A stretch of 64,000 nucleotides of DNA from CAVVEC01 sp963747105 (GCA_963747105.1 CAVVEC010000004.1:68039-132038), one strand, 5' to 3'. Shown: positions 8,299 to 18,776, counted from the first letter of the stretch. Numbers and translations are program-made. The notes: generated by a model not told the origin, from the sequence alone.

Positions 8299-9726
8299 TT
8301 ATCGGGTAAGGCTGCTCATGCGCTGCATCGGATCGGCAGCGACCTTTTCCAACAAGAGCCGGAAGGCTTCCAGGGTCTGAGTGATTGCAAGAGTGGTAAA
8401 GAGGTCAGGGTTGTACTGGGCGCGGCCGATCATCCCTTCCGCGCGGTCACTCATCTCGAGGTACAGATCCCATCTGGCTCCGCCGCTTTCGACGTCCATA
8501 TAAGTCATGCTCCAACCCAGCGGGAGTTGCGGCACATCGGGCGCGACTGACAGCGCAACCGTAAAGAAAATATTGCGGCTGGGATCGGGCTTGGCTTGCA
8601 GTCTTTCGGCAATCAGTTCGAGCGGCACGTCGTCATTGGAGATGGCGCCCAGGGTTGCTTCGCGCATCTGGCTGAGTAATGAGCGAAACGCAGGATCGCC
8701 GGACAGATTTGCCCGCAACGCTACGGGATTGAGAAAGTACCCGATTAATCGCCGGCACTCAATTTGTTTGCGGCCTGAAGGCGCCAATGTGCCCACGATG
8801 ATGTCCTCTTGCCGCGTGTAGCTGTGCAGCAGAGCGACCAGGCCGGCGAGCAAAATCATGAAGAGTGTCGCGCCTTCTCGCCGCCCCAGGTCTCTGAGAG
8901 ATTCCGTTAGCTCAGGGGGCAGCTTAAATGGGTGCATCGCGCCACGATACGTCTGATAAGCCGGTCGCGCACCCTCATTCGGCCAGCACAAAATCGGCAA
9001 GTCGCCGGCGAGCTGCTTTTGCCAATACGTCAACTGCTTCTCCATTGCCTCGCCATTGAGGCTTCGGCGCTGCCAGCAGGCGAAGTCTGCGTATTGAGTC
9101 TCTAATTCGGGCAGAGGTGAAGGCTTGCCCGCCACAAAACTCTCGTAGAGGGTAGTCAGCTCGAAAGGAAAAATATCGAAAACGGTGACCCCGTCAACAA
9201 TGCTCTGGTGCGCGGTCAAATACAGGCGATGCTCGGAATCATCCAGCGTGATGAGCTGGGCTCGAAATAGCGGCCCGCGGTTCAGGTTGAAAGGCTTGCT
9301 GGCGTCCTCGGCCGCCAAATCTACAGCTTTCTTTTCCCTTTCGCTTTCCGGCAGGGTTCTAAGATCAGCGACAGGCAATTTGAAAGTTGCGGGCGCAGCG
9401 TGAACAATCTGGACCGGCTGCCCGGCTACTTCTTCAAAGGTCGTCCGCCAAATCTCGTGTCGCCTGACTATCTCTGCCAAACTTCTTTCCAGCCCGCCAA
9501 GGTTGCAGGGGCCGTGGCGATGTATGGTGATGGATTCGTTGTGAAGTGGCGCCAGCTTACCCGCTGTCTGATCGAGACGCCAAACTTGTTCTTGTGCCAG
9601 CGATAAAGGCGCTGGATTCTCTCGCGCACGCCGCTTCAGTTCAGACGCGGCAGGTGTAAGGCCGCCCCGCCTCTGTATCTCGAGCAATCTCTGCTTGGCC
9701 TCGGAGAGGCGCGGTTCCTTTGGCAT
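8299..9726 (-). CDS. Stand-alone NRPS condensation domain with HQxxxDG active site
   Basis: A single condensation (C) domain of 475 residues with no A or PCP domain attached. C1 (LSLAQEQVW, residues 41-49), C2 (RRHEIWRTTF) and later motifs such as IGYFLNPVALR and NDDVPLE are present. The C3 active-site motif, normally HHxxxDG, reads HQSIVDG at 173-179: the second His, held to be the catalytic base, is Gln. The domain may be inactive for standard peptide bonds, bind only as a scaffold, or do another acyl transfer. It is the last gene of a three-gene cassette with a P450 and an A-PCP protein. Confidence 0.85.
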   Translation of the reverse strand: MPKEPRLSEAKQRLLEIQRRGGLTPAASELKRRARENPAPLSLAQEQVWRLDQTAGKLAPLHNESITIHRHGPCNLGGLERSLAEIVRRHEIWRTTFEEVAGQPVQIVHAAPATFKLPVADLRTLPESEREKKAVDLAAEDASKPFNLNRGPLFRAQLITLDDSEHRLYLTAHQSIVDGVTVFDIFPFELTTLYESFVAGKPSPLPELETQYADFACWQRRSLNGEAMEKQLTYWQKQLAGDLPILCWPNEGARPAYQTYRGAMHPFKLPPELTESLRDLGRREGATLFMILLAGLVALLHSYTRQEDIIVGTLAPSGRKQIECRRLIGYFLNPVALRANLSGDPAFRSLLSQMREATLGAISNDDVPLELIAERLQAKPDPSRNIFFTVALSVAPDVPQLPLGWSMTYMDVESGGARWDLYLEMSDRAEGMIGRAQYNPDLFTTLAITQTLEAFRLLLEKVAADPMQRMSSLTR

Positions 9727-9760
9727 CCAGGTTTCCGATCTTCATTTTCAACTCGCGATT

Positions 9761-11026
9761 TCAACTCGCGACGTGAGATGCCTGAAACTTCACCGGCAGA
9801 GCGGTGAGGCCCCGGAGCCCCAAGTTATTGCGCCAGACCAGGGGGCCCGGCTGCAACTCCAGACCAGGCAAACGCCGAACGATCGCCTCAAAAGCTTCCT
9901 GCCCTTCCACACGAGCCAGCGCGGCACCGAAACAGAAATGAGCAGCGTATCCGAAGGCGAGGTGCCGATTATCTGCGCGGGCAACGTCAAAACGGTCGGG
10001 ATCAGGGAATCGCTCCGGGTCGCGGTTCGCCGCTGCCATCACGGCCATGACCGCGTGTCCCTTGCGGATCACTCTGCCTCCCAACTCCACATCGTCGGGA
10101 GCCAGTCGCCCGGTATGTTGACTGGGACTTTCGTAACGCAGCATTTCTTCCACGGCCGACGGAATCAGAGAAAGATCGTCCTGTAATCTTTTCATTTCCC
10201 CGGGATTGCGCAACAGGGTGAGCACACCGTTGCCAATCAGATTCGTTGTCGTCTCCTGACCGCCGACCATGGTTACGATACTGTTCGCTACAACTTCCTC
10301 GTCGGTCAACCGGTCGCCTTCCACTTCCGCAGTCATGAGGGAGTGGACCAGTCCCTCTCGCGGAATGTCTTTCAACTCTCGAATGCGATCGCGAAAATAG
10401 GCCGTCATATCTTGCACGGTGCGCAGCATGCGCGGAGCGTGCTCGGGATTATGCTGAAAGTTTCCCAGCATTTCCGCGAAGTCTGCGGACCAGGCTTTTA
10501 GCTGATGGCGGTCGCTGAGTGGAACGCCAAGCATCTCCGCCGTCACGATCCCGGGCAGAGGTTCAGCCAGATCCCGAATGATGTCGAGTTGACCTTTGCT
10601 CTGCGCCGCGTCCAGAAGCCGGGTTACGATCTCTCGAATGTGTGACCGCAACACCGCGACCCGAGCGGGGCCGAACGCTTGCGATGCCAGACTGCGCAGC
10701 CGGGTGTGCGCGGGCGGATCCATAAACAGCATCTGCTTCACCATCAACTGAGCGATGGGACTCATTTCAGAAAGCCCCATGGCCTTCAGTTTTTCAGGCG
10801 TGTGGGTGCGCTCAGCGGAAAAACTGTGCAGTACCTCAAGCACATCCACGTAACGGGTCACCACCCAGGTGTGGAGAAAGGCATCCCAATGCACTGGATC
10901 CTCGGTGAGCAGACGGCGAAACAAAGGATAGGGATTGGCCAGCACCTCCGGGTCCAGAAGATGATAAAGGCTTAGCGCACTGGCTCCCGTACTTCTGGAA
11001 ATAGCGCCGTCGGTGGATGTACTCAT
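9761..11026 (-). CDS. Cytochrome P450
   Basis: A bacterial class I P450 of 421 residues. The I-helix oxygen-binding motif reads GGQETTTN, the K-helix ExxR reads EEMLR, and the haem-binding loop FGYAAHFCFG places the thiolate ligand at Cys365. The start lies only 3 bp after the A-PCP stop, so the two are translated together. P450s paired with an A-PCP didomain commonly hydroxylate the amino acid while it is tethered to the PCP (as in the NovH/NovI type). With the leucine-type A domain here, hydroxylation of PCP-bound leucine is my inference. Ferredoxin partners are not in the window. Confidence 0.9.
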   Translation of the reverse strand: MSTSTDGAISRSTGASALSLYHLLDPEVLANPYPLFRRLLTEDPVHWDAFLHTWVVTRYVDVLEVLHSFSAERTHTPEKLKAMGLSEMSPIAQLMVKQMLFMDPPAHTRLRSLASQAFGPARVAVLRSHIREIVTRLLDAAQSKGQLDIIRDLAEPLPGIVTAEMLGVPLSDRHQLKAWSADFAEMLGNFQHNPEHAPRMLRTVQDMTAYFRDRIRELKDIPREGLVHSLMTAEVEGDRLTDEEVVANSIVTMVGGQETTTNLIGNGVLTLLRNPGEMKRLQDDLSLIPSAVEEMLRYESPSQHTGRLAPDDVELGGRVIRKGHAVMAVMAAANRDPERFPDPDRFDVARADNRHLAFGYAAHFCFGAALARVEGQEAFEAIVRRLPGLELQPGPLVWRNNLGLRGLTALPVKFQASHVAS

Positions 11027-11029
11027 AGG

Positions 11030-12911
11030 TCAGCTTGCCCGGCGTTCCATGCCGGCAAGCAAGCGTTGCGCTTCGTCCTCGCTCATGGCGTCGAGCTTCG
11101 CCACCATGAGCCGTTCAACCTCGGCCGCGAGATCCGACACGTTAGGGTGATCGAAGAGCTTCAGCAATGGCAGTTCCACGTTAAAAGCATCTCGTAAGCG
11201 GGCGATCACCTGGGTTCCGAATAATGAATTGCCGCCGAGATAGAAAAAGTTATCGCTGACGCCGACCCGCTCTAACCCTAACAGGGACGCCACTATGGCA
11301 GCCACACGTTGTTCCGTAGGGTTGCGTGGACCCAGGAAAGTTTCATCCCGCAGGATGTTCTCATCACTTGGCTCGGGCAACGCGAAGCGGTCCACTTTTC
11401 CGTTCGGCCCTACGGGGAGAGTGTCCAGACTTACAAACGTCGCGGGAAGCATATAGTCCGGCAATTCCTTGGCCAGGAACTCCCGAAGCTCGCTGATCGT
11501 CGGCATGGCAGCCAGAGGGACGACATACGCCACTAATTGCTTCTCACCCGCGTCAGTTTCGCATGCGACGACGACGGTCTCGCGGATCGACGGATGCCGG
11601 TTTAGCGCGCTGACGACCTCATTCAGTTCGATCCGGTAGCCACGAATCTTCACCTGGTCGTCTACGCGGCCGTGAAACCCAATTTGGCCATCGGGCAGGA
11701 CGCAGCCTAAGTCGCCGGTCCGATAGAGTCTCGCGCCGGCAACCGCGCTGAACGGATGGTTGACGAATCGTTCCGCAGTCAATGCTAGATCGTTAAGATA
11801 GCCTCGGGCCAGGCCCGCGCCCCCAACATAGATCTCGCCGATGGTGCCGGCGGGCACTCGCTTCATCTTGCCATCCAGAATGTAGACCTCGGTGTTGTCA
11901 ATGGGGCTGGCCGATCGGCGGAAGCCGGTCCCCAGACTTCTGCGGGAAGACGGTCGCCGACGTCGCTACTACCGTACACTCCGTAGGCCCATAGTTGTTG
12001 ACTACGGCGAAAGGCAGGGTTGCCGGCGGATATTGGTGAAGAGTATCGGCGCCAGTCAGCAGGAAGCGGAGAGCGGTTTCTTTGGGCCAGACCAACTTCA
12101 GCATTCGCTCGGCCAAAGGCGTGGGAGCGAAGCTGATCGTGATTTTCTTGCGCACCAGCCAATCGCGGAGCTGCTCGGGATCAGTGCGAGTCTCATCGTC
12201 CACCAGATGCACGCTGGCTCCGGCAACCAGGTACGGCCAGAGTTCCCATACTGCGGCGTCGAACCCAATCGAAGCCAACTGGGTTGCGCGATCCGCCGGA
12301 GTCAGACCAAAAGAGTGATTGTGCCAGGCGATCAAATTCAGCAAGCTGTCATGGCCGATCGCCGCTCCTTTAGGAATTCCGGTTGAGCCTGACGTAAAAA
12401 TCACGTACGCCAGGCGCTCCGGCGTGACGCGAACCGGTAGCGGCTCGGAAGAGCAACGACCGATTTCCGCCGCGCTGCGATCCAGCGCGACCACGGTTCG
12501 TCCATCTGCCGCCAGCGATCCGATTACGCTCGACTGCGTCACAACCACCGAGACCTGAGCCGCGTCCAACATCGTGTTTACCCGCTGGCTCGGAGTTTTG
12601 GTTTCGAGCGGCAGATACGCGCCGCCAGCTTTGAGAATGGCCAAAGCGGCGATTGGAAAGTCTACCGAGCGTTCCAGGCACAAACCCACTACGCTCCCGG
12701 AGACAGCTCCTAGACTGCGAAGGCAATGCGCCAGTTGGTTGGAGCGATGGTCCAATTCCTCATACGTGAGACGATCGGAACCACAACTCACGGCCAAAGC
12801 CCCCGGCATGAGCACGGCTTGACGCTGTATTAAATCAGGCACCCACAGGGTAGACGGTCCTGCCTCTTGGACTTCTGTGCTGCTAGAACATGATCGTTCG
12901 CCACTCTCCAT
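11030..12911 (-). CDS. NRPS adenylation-PCP didomain, leucine-type code, one frameshift
   Basis: A free-standing loading module. Adenylation motifs in order: YVIFTSGSTGIPKG (A3), FDAAVWE (A4), NNYGPTE (A5), LYRTGDLG (A7), the A8 block and NGKVDR (A10). A PCP with phosphopantetheine Ser in LGGNSLFG ends the protein. Reading the ten specificity positions against GrsA gives D-A-W-F-L-G-N-V-V-K, which I recall as a leucine code. The frame breaks in a GGGG run at 11903-11906: removing one G joins GQP to IDNTEVYILDG in frame. This looks like a sequence error. The gene leads a tight operon with the P450 and the C-domain gene. Confidence 0.88.
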
Positions 12912-13301
12912 ACCTAACGAACCGTTTGAGGCCTAGCACTAAGGGGTGACCAGAGTGTTATCTGGGAGCTTAAGGCTGGGCGCACACCTTTCCAACAATT
13001 GACGGCATTATAGACGAATTTTGACGGGATAGGCCGGAATTCCTCGGCCAGAAGCCCAGTTTAACCCTGGCATGGATCGCACTGGAAAGGCAAGGGTTGG
13101 TTCTCGCAGCCGGCCGATCGCTATGGTATAGTTGCGCTCGCCGCGCGCGAGGGCGCTCAATCTCTCAGGTCTGCTCCACCCGGTGTTCGATGGCCGAAAT
13201 CCCCGCGACGAGGGTATTCTAGATAACTCTAATGTTCTGAGTTTCTAGCACGTCGCGTAGGCTGGCTGCTGACGGAGGTCAAAAGAGGAGGTCATACCGA
13301 G
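12912..13301. other. Divergent intergenic region
   Basis: About 390 bp between the start of the NRPS cassette (minus strand) and a GloVer-repeat gene (plus strand). It should contain both promoters. I see no clear -35/-10 pair, no known riboswitch and no convincing operator. A GC-rich imperfect palindrome lies around 13138-13160. GAGGAGGT precedes the GloVer start at a slightly long distance. Confidence 0.4.
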
Positions 13302-14525
13302 ATGAACCAAGCGCAGAATTGCATTTTGAGAACACGCTTGCTGTCGGCTCCTGCCACCCTAGGCTTGGCAGTCATGCTAATGGGCGGGATGAGTGCCAGT
13401 TTTCCAGCACAGGCACAAACTTTTGCCGTGCTCTATAACTTCACTGGTGGCAGCAACGATGGAGCATACCCCTACGGGCAGCCGGTTACGGACAAGAATG
13501 GCAACCTCTTTGGCACAACCGGGGGAGGCGGCAACTCGGCTTGCTATGAAGGCTGCGGAACAGTGTGGGAACTGAGTGCCAGTGGCATGTTCAGCGTCCT
13601 GCACACTTTTGCAATCTCGGATGGCAATTGGCCCTTCGTGGGCGTGAAACTCGACAAAAAAGGCGGGATGTATGGTACGACAGCAGGAGGCGGGTCCGGT
13701 GGCTGGGGCACAGCATTCTCCATAAGTTCCGCCGGGACTTTCAGCACGTTATATAACTTTGGCAGGTCTGGAGACCCGGGAGATATTTCCAGCGGGGTGA
13801 CCCTGGATCAATCGGACAACCTGTATGGCATGTCCTATGAGGGAGGAACTTTCGGTGCGGGCACGGTGTGGGAACTGACCAGCAGTGGAACAGAGACGGT
13901 TCTTCACAACTTTACTGGCGGAAACGACGGCGGCTACCCTGATGAGGGCAGGGTGCACAGGGATGAGGCAGGCAACCTGTACGGCGTCACTGAATATGGC
14001 GGTGCTTCTGGTTGCGGGGTGCTGTTCGAGATAACCTCAGGCGGCACCTTCAGCGTATTGCACACCTTCAATGGCAAGACTGACGGTGGGTATCCCACTG
14101 GTGCTCTCCGGGAGTATCAGAGGAGCCTCTACGGCACTGCATGGGATTACGGCGTTAACGGCGAAGGAACGGTGTGGCGATACGATCTTAGAAGCGGGGC
14201 ATTCTCCGTGCTACATAGCTTTTCGGGCCCGGATGGAGGCGGACCATACGGGGGCGTGGCATGCCAAGCTACGAAAAAGACGGTTTGCGCGGGTAACCTA
14301 TTCGGAACTACCGTGGCTGGCGGCAATAACGGATGTGACGGCGACTGCGGAACTGTATGGAAGATAACCACCGATGGCAAGTTCACTATGCTGCACAAGT
14401 TCAGCGGCTCCGACGGGGGCCGTCTCTACGGTCGTCCTTTCGTGGACGGGAGTGGCAATGTCTATGGCACTACCTGGGAAGGCGGCTCCTCCGGCTACGG
14501 AACGGTGTGGAAGATCACGCCCTAA
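13302..14525 (+). CDS. Exported GloVer-type tandem-repeat protein
   Basis: About 407 residues with a signal peptide ending in PAQAQ. About ten copies of a unit of roughly 35 residues follow, with the pattern LYNFTGG..DGxxP, then GNLYGTTxxGG, then GxGTVWExT. This is the GloVer repeat seen in large paralog sets in Acidobacteriota. It probably forms a beta-propeller-like surface or secreted protein; its ligand is unknown. A second member lies at 52802-54043. No enzymatic residues or anchoring domain are visible. Confidence 0.8.
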   Translation: MNQAQNCILRTRLLSAPATLGLAVMLMGGMSASFPAQAQTFAVLYNFTGGSNDGAYPYGQPVTDKNGNLFGTTGGGGNSACYEGCGTVWELSASGMFSVLHTFAISDGNWPFVGVKLDKKGGMYGTTAGGGSGGWGTAFSISSAGTFSTLYNFGRSGDPGDISSGVTLDQSDNLYGMSYEGGTFGAGTVWELTSSGTETVLHNFTGGNDGGYPDEGRVHRDEAGNLYGVTEYGGASGCGVLFEITSGGTFSVLHTFNGKTDGGYPTGALREYQRSLYGTAWDYGVNGEGTVWRYDLRSGAFSVLHSFSGPDGGGPYGGVACQATKKTVCAGNLFGTTVAGGNNGCDGDCGTVWKITTDGKFTMLHKFSGSDGGRLYGRPFVDGSGNVYGTTWEGGSSGYGTVWKITP

Positions 14526-14570
14526 AGCGGACGGCAGGAGCGGGCAACACAACATGCCAGGGCCGTCTTC

Positions 14571-15728
14571 ATGAGTACCGATCCTCGAATTCAGACCGCG
14601 CCCATCCCGAGATTGCAGAAACCGCTGAAGTTGCGTGAGGTTCGCTTTGACGATTATCACCAGATTGCCGCACTCACGGCGAAATTCCAATTGCACACGG
14701 AAAGCTATCCCGGATGGACGCATCTCTGGATCAACAACCCCGCCTACCGTGAAATCAAAGACAGGTTCCCGATCGGATGGGTCCTGGAAAATAGTGACGG
14801 CGGCATCTCTGGCTATCTCGGAAATATTCCGCTGAATTATGAACTTGACGGTAAGAGGCTGCTCGCAGCAACCACCCGAGCGTGGGTTGTGGATACGGCG
14901 TATCGCACATATTCACCGCTGCTTTTGGGAACGTATTTCAAACAGCCCAATGTTGATCTCTTTATGAACACAACCGTGAACTCCCAGGCCGCGCCAGCTT
15001 ACAGTATTTTTGAGGGTGTTCGCGTGCCCGTAGGCTCCTGGGATCGGACGCTATTTTGGATCACGAATCCACAAGGCTTTACCGAGAGTTTTCTGCGAAA
15101 AAAAGGCTGGGCGATAGCCAAGCAACTTAGTTATCCTTTTTCAGCGGGAGTATTTCTTCGCAACCGCCTTAAGGGACGTCGCTTTCAGGAGAACGGAAGC
15201 AACATTACGGTACAGCCTTCCACTAGTTTCGATGAGCGCTTCGATGCATTCTGGGCGGCGCTGAGAAAGGAGAAATCCAACCTGTTGCTCGCCGTTCGCA
15301 GCCGGGAAGTGCTGGAGTGGCACTTCAAGTTTGCTCTGCTGCAAAACGCGGCATGGATCTACGAAGTAGAAGGCAACTCCGGCCTGGCGGCATACGCGGT
15401 ATTTCTAAGACAGGATAATCCGGAAGCCGGGCTGACGCGCGTGCGCCTGGCCGATTTTCAATGTCTGGAGCAGGAAAGCGCGCCAGGCATGCTTACGGCC
15501 ATGCTCCAGACGGCCATAGATCGCTGCCGGGAAGAGTCCATCCACATGCTGGAGTTGATCGGCCTCGCCCCGCATTTGGAGAAGGAGGTAGAACGCGCTT
15601 CTCCGCATCGCCGTCCACTGCCCAACTGGGTGTACTTCTACAAAGCCAATGATCCGGCACTGGCGGAGAGACTGAAAAACCCAGCCGTCTGGGAGCCCTC
15701 GCTCTTTGACGGCGATTCCAGCTTGTAG
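14571..15728 (+). CDS. GNAT-like acyltransferase family protein
   Basis: About 385 residues. The N-terminal LKLREVRFDDYHQIAAL resembles the start of a GNAT fold, and the middle has VLENSDGGISGYLGNIPL, as in acyl-CoA-binding acetyltransferases. The C-terminal half (WIYEVEGNSGLAAYAVFLRQ) looks like a second GNAT unit, so a FemAB-like duplicated fold is possible. In similar genomes such proteins sit beside polysaccharide deacetylases in exopolysaccharide loci, which matches the next gene here. The substrate is unknown. Start is the first ATG of the frame; no strong ribosome-binding site. Confidence 0.6.
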   Translation: MSTDPRIQTAPIPRLQKPLKLREVRFDDYHQIAALTAKFQLHTESYPGWTHLWINNPAYREIKDRFPIGWVLENSDGGISGYLGNIPLNYELDGKRLLAATTRAWVVDTAYRTYSPLLLGTYFKQPNVDLFMNTTVNSQAAPAYSIFEGVRVPVGSWDRTLFWITNPQGFTESFLRKKGWAIAKQLSYPFSAGVFLRNRLKGRRFQENGSNITVQPSTSFDERFDAFWAALRKEKSNLLLAVRSREVLEWHFKFALLQNAAWIYEVEGNSGLAAYAVFLRQDNPEAGLTRVRLADFQCLEQESAPGMLTAMLQTAIDRCREESIHMLELIGLAPHLEKEVERASPHRRPLPNWVYFYKANDPALAERLKNPAVWEPSLFDGDSSL

Positions 15729-15896
15729 TGGAGCGTAAGTTTGGATGAACTTGCGTTCCGTCACCCGCGTCTGGTTTTGGGTAGGGCATGGCTCTGGTCA
15801 TGCCGCCTGAGGGACAATGATGAATCGGCTTTAGCGGCTGGGGGCTTTTAGGGCCGGGCGCTCTGCCGGAATGGGAGTGGCAGAGGGAAGGTTGAG

Positions 15897-16690
15897 ATGA
15901 GTAGCTCCGCACTGTTGACTCATCGCGCATTCGTGACCATCAGTGTTGATGATGGGCATCCGACTGATCTAAGGACTGCGGAACTCCTCCAAAAATATGG
16001 GCTGAAGGCTACCTTCTACGTTCCCGCCCAGAATCCTGAACGCGAAGTCATGCGCCCGCTCTTTTGCGGCAACTCTCCGGAACTTTCGAGCTGGGTGGGC
16101 ATACGATCAACCACGTTCCACTCCCTTCGCTGCCAGGAAAAACCGCCCTTGCGGAAATCGTGGATTGCAAGAAATGGCTGGAAGATCTCACTGGCAAACC
16201 GGCTGTTGCGTTTTGTTATCCGAAGGGGAAGTTCGATCGCACATCAGCAGAATTGGTCAAGCAAGCTGGCTTTAAGGGGGCGCGGACCTGCCTTTTCAAT
16301 CTCCACGATTTTCCCGAAGACCCATTCCGCTGGGGAGTGACTACGCAAGCCTACTCTCATGGCCGCACCATACAGATTCGGCACGCTCTTCTGGAGCGGA
16401 ATTTCTCCGGCGCATGGAACTACTGGAGAATCTACAGGGGCGCAACACATTGGCAGGAGCATTTCTTGCGCGCCCTTGATTATGTTGCGGAGCACGGCGG
16501 CATAGCACATTTGTACATGCATAGCTGGGAGATTGATGGACTCGGCCAGTGGAAGGAATTAGAGTCTGTGTTCCAGGCGATCGCGAATCAACCAGCGCTG
16601 GTCCGGGGGACCAACGGAGATTTGTTCGGCCTGTGGAGCGCCGAGAGAAAATTGGCGACGGATCGCGCCGCGGTTTCAATTGCCGATTGA
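15897..16690 (+). CDS. Polysaccharide deacetylase (NodB-type), one frameshift
   Basis: A CE4-type deacetylase that would remove acetyl groups from glycan N-acetyl sugars. The first frame gives TISVDDGHPTD, with the catalytic/metal Asp pair, and KATFYVPA. The second frame gives GGHTINH, the His-x3-His metal site, then FCYPKGKFD and a C-terminal AHLYMHSWE. The frame changes near 16060 in a CTCTTTTG stretch, and the joined protein of about 265 residues has normal motif spacing. It follows the GNAT-like gene on the same strand, which supports a shared role in cell-surface polysaccharide modification. Confidence 0.8.
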
Positions 16691-16714
16691 TGCGTTCGTT
16701 GTCGGTCGTACTCC

Positions 16715-17447
16715 TCAATCGCCCGTCCGCTTCTTCCAGAGAATCTGACGCAACATTCCGAGCCAGATTCCGGCGTCATCGGCTTGCAGGTTGAGGCGCC
16801 GGACCAATCGGCGTATTTTTTCTTTCGCGGAAGCCGTGGGATGAGAATTCAGGTAGCCGCTAGCGCACAACGCATCCACCAGCAATTCGGTGATCCGCTC
16901 GACCTCGGCGGCAGTGGCAGCTGCAGGTTTCTCCGCCTGGCGCGCAGATTTGGAATCGCGTACGAGTTCATACAGGGAGACCGCGACCGCCTGTCCCAAG
17001 TTCATCGAGCCGTGCTCATCGCGGGTTGGGATGCGCATTAGCCAGTTGCAGTGGCTGAGGGCTTCGTTTGAAAGGCCGACCTTCTCCGATCCAAACAGAA
17101 GCGCGACCTTGCTCGATGCCAGTTGTCGGCGAATGAGCCGGGCGCCATCTTCCAGGCGCCGCAGCGGATGCTGCAATTCCCGGTGGCGCAGCGCCGTGGT
17201 TCCCACAACCAGCGCGCAGTCAGCGACGGCTTCGGCCATAGTTTTGTATTGCTCTGCATTCGCTAGCAGGGCAGAAGCGCCCACGGCGGAACGGGCTTCG
17301 CGGAATGCCAATTCGTAGGGGTTGACCACTCGCAAGTGAAAGAAACCGAAGTTGCTCATGGCGCGTGCGGCCGGCGCCGAGGTTGAGAGGGTTGCGCGTC
17401 CTCACCAGCACGACGCGGAGACGGTCGAATTCAGGGGGAGCAAGCAA
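16715..17447 (-). CDS. trmJ: tRNA 2'-O-methyltransferase TrmJ-like (SpoU family), one frameshift
   Basis: The SpoU/TrmH fold is recognisable from RVVLVRTRNPLNLGA at the N-terminus, SNFGF, VALLFGSEKVGLSNE and the SAM-knot segment PTRDEHGSMNLGQAVAV. TrmJ methylates the ribose at position 32 of tRNAs. The helical C-terminal tail is about 80 residues, as in TrmJ. The first 25 residues are in another frame: NLGA must be joined to AARAMSNFGF near 17375, where one extra base explains the shift. The start appears to be a TTG at 17447. It converges with the deacetylase gene. Confidence 0.8.
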
Positions 17448-17548
17448 GAATGGTTATTCTATGACAGGAACGGGAGAGGACTGCTGGACTGAGCCCAGAC
17501 TGGACAGCCGGGGCGGCGGTTCCCACGCTGTTTACGAGGCGCAGAACT

Positions 17549-17588
17549 ACGATGCCGGCACGCACGCGCACCGGCACGCCGGCATCGT
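17549..17588 (-). terminator. Strong hairpin after the E2 gene
   Basis: ACGATGCCGGC (17549-17559) pairs perfectly with GCCGGCATCGT (17578-17588), an 11-bp GC-rich stem. It touches the last base of the E2 stop codon on the minus strand. No T-run follows, so it may slow exonucleases or act as a Rho-linked end of the operon rather than a classical terminator. Confidence 0.5.
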
Positions 17589-18776
17589 CATCGCAGCCAT
17601 TTCTCCGGCTCGCGAAGGGCTTCAACCAAGTCGTTCAGGAACGCCGCTGCCCGCGCGCCATCCACGACGCGGTGGTCGCAGGAAAGAGTCAGCGTCATCA
17701 TCGGCCGAATGCCAGGCTGACCGGCGACTGGCACCACGCGATCTGCGATGCTTCCCACGGCGAGAATGGCGGCTTGCGGCGGGCTGATGATGGCGCTGAA
17801 AGCGTCGACCTGATACATGCCAAGATTGCTGATGGTGAAAGTTGGGTTCGCGATATCGGCCGGGCGCAAACGGCCGGCCGGCGCCCGCTCGGCCAGATCA
17901 CTGACGCTTGCGCGGCGATTTCGCCGAGCGCAGCGATGTTCGCGTTGGGAATCACGGCCGCGACCACGCCGTCATCGACCGCCATCGCCACACGCGATGT
18001 TCACCTCGGCGTTGAAGCCGGATCCCGTCGCTGCTCCAGCTGGCATTCATGCGCGGATGTTTGACCAGCACCCGCGCCACCAGCGCAACCAGAAGATCGG
18101 TGTAGCGTGAGCTTCACGCCGAACGCCTGTTCGATTGCCGGGCGCAATTTTTCGCGCGCGGCGATCAGCGCGCTCGCATCTACCTCACGAACCACGAAGA
18201 AATGCGGGCACGCTGGTCCAACTCTGCGTGGTTCGCTCGGCCATCAGCCGCCCGATCGCGCTTCGAAGTGCTTCTACATCGCGCGGCAGTGACCGGTTCG
18301 CGATTCTGCCGCGGCCAGAATATCGGAAGCGAGAATCTCGCCGCCGGGCCCTGAGCCGCGCAAGCGAGTGATTTCGACGCCATGCTCCTTGGCAAGGCGC
18401 CGGGCTTTGGGAGAAATTCTTGCGCCCGCTCCGCCTGGACTGCGCCAGGTGCCGTGAGCAGCCGGAACTGGGCGGGCGGTTTCGGTCCCGTCTGCGCGGG
18501 AGTCCCAAACGATGTGTCCTCTGGGGGAGGAGTTTCCCCGGGACGAACAATCCAGGCGATGGTCTTGCCAACTGGCACGACGGCGCCGGCCTGCACCTTG
18601 ACGCCGGCGAGAATGCCATCGGCGGGCGCTTCGATTTCGAGCACAGCCTTATCGGTTTCGATTTCCAGCAGCGGCTCGCCCTTAGCGACACTCTCGCCTT
18701 CCTTCTTCCGCCAAGCCACGAGCTTGCCGGTTTCCTGCGCCATCTCGAGAGCGGGCATGACGACGCTGAAGGCCAT
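17588..18776 (-). CDS. Dihydrolipoamide acyltransferase (E2 of 2-oxoacid dehydrogenase), several frameshifts
   Basis: E2 moves the acyl group from E1 to CoA through lipoyl-lysine. The N-terminal lipoyl domain is intact, with the modified Lys in EIETDKAVLEIEAP. An Ala/Pro-rich linker and traces of a peripheral-subunit-binding domain follow. The C-terminal frame has TFTISNLGMYQVDAFSAII and the catalytic CDHRVVDGA, ending in EKWLR. At least four frame changes lie between about 17870 and 18450. Rebuilt length of about 395 residues is slightly short but within range for AcoC/BkdB types. It closes the operon that also holds E1 alpha and E1 beta. No E3 (lipoamide dehydrogenase) is present. Confidence 0.8.
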
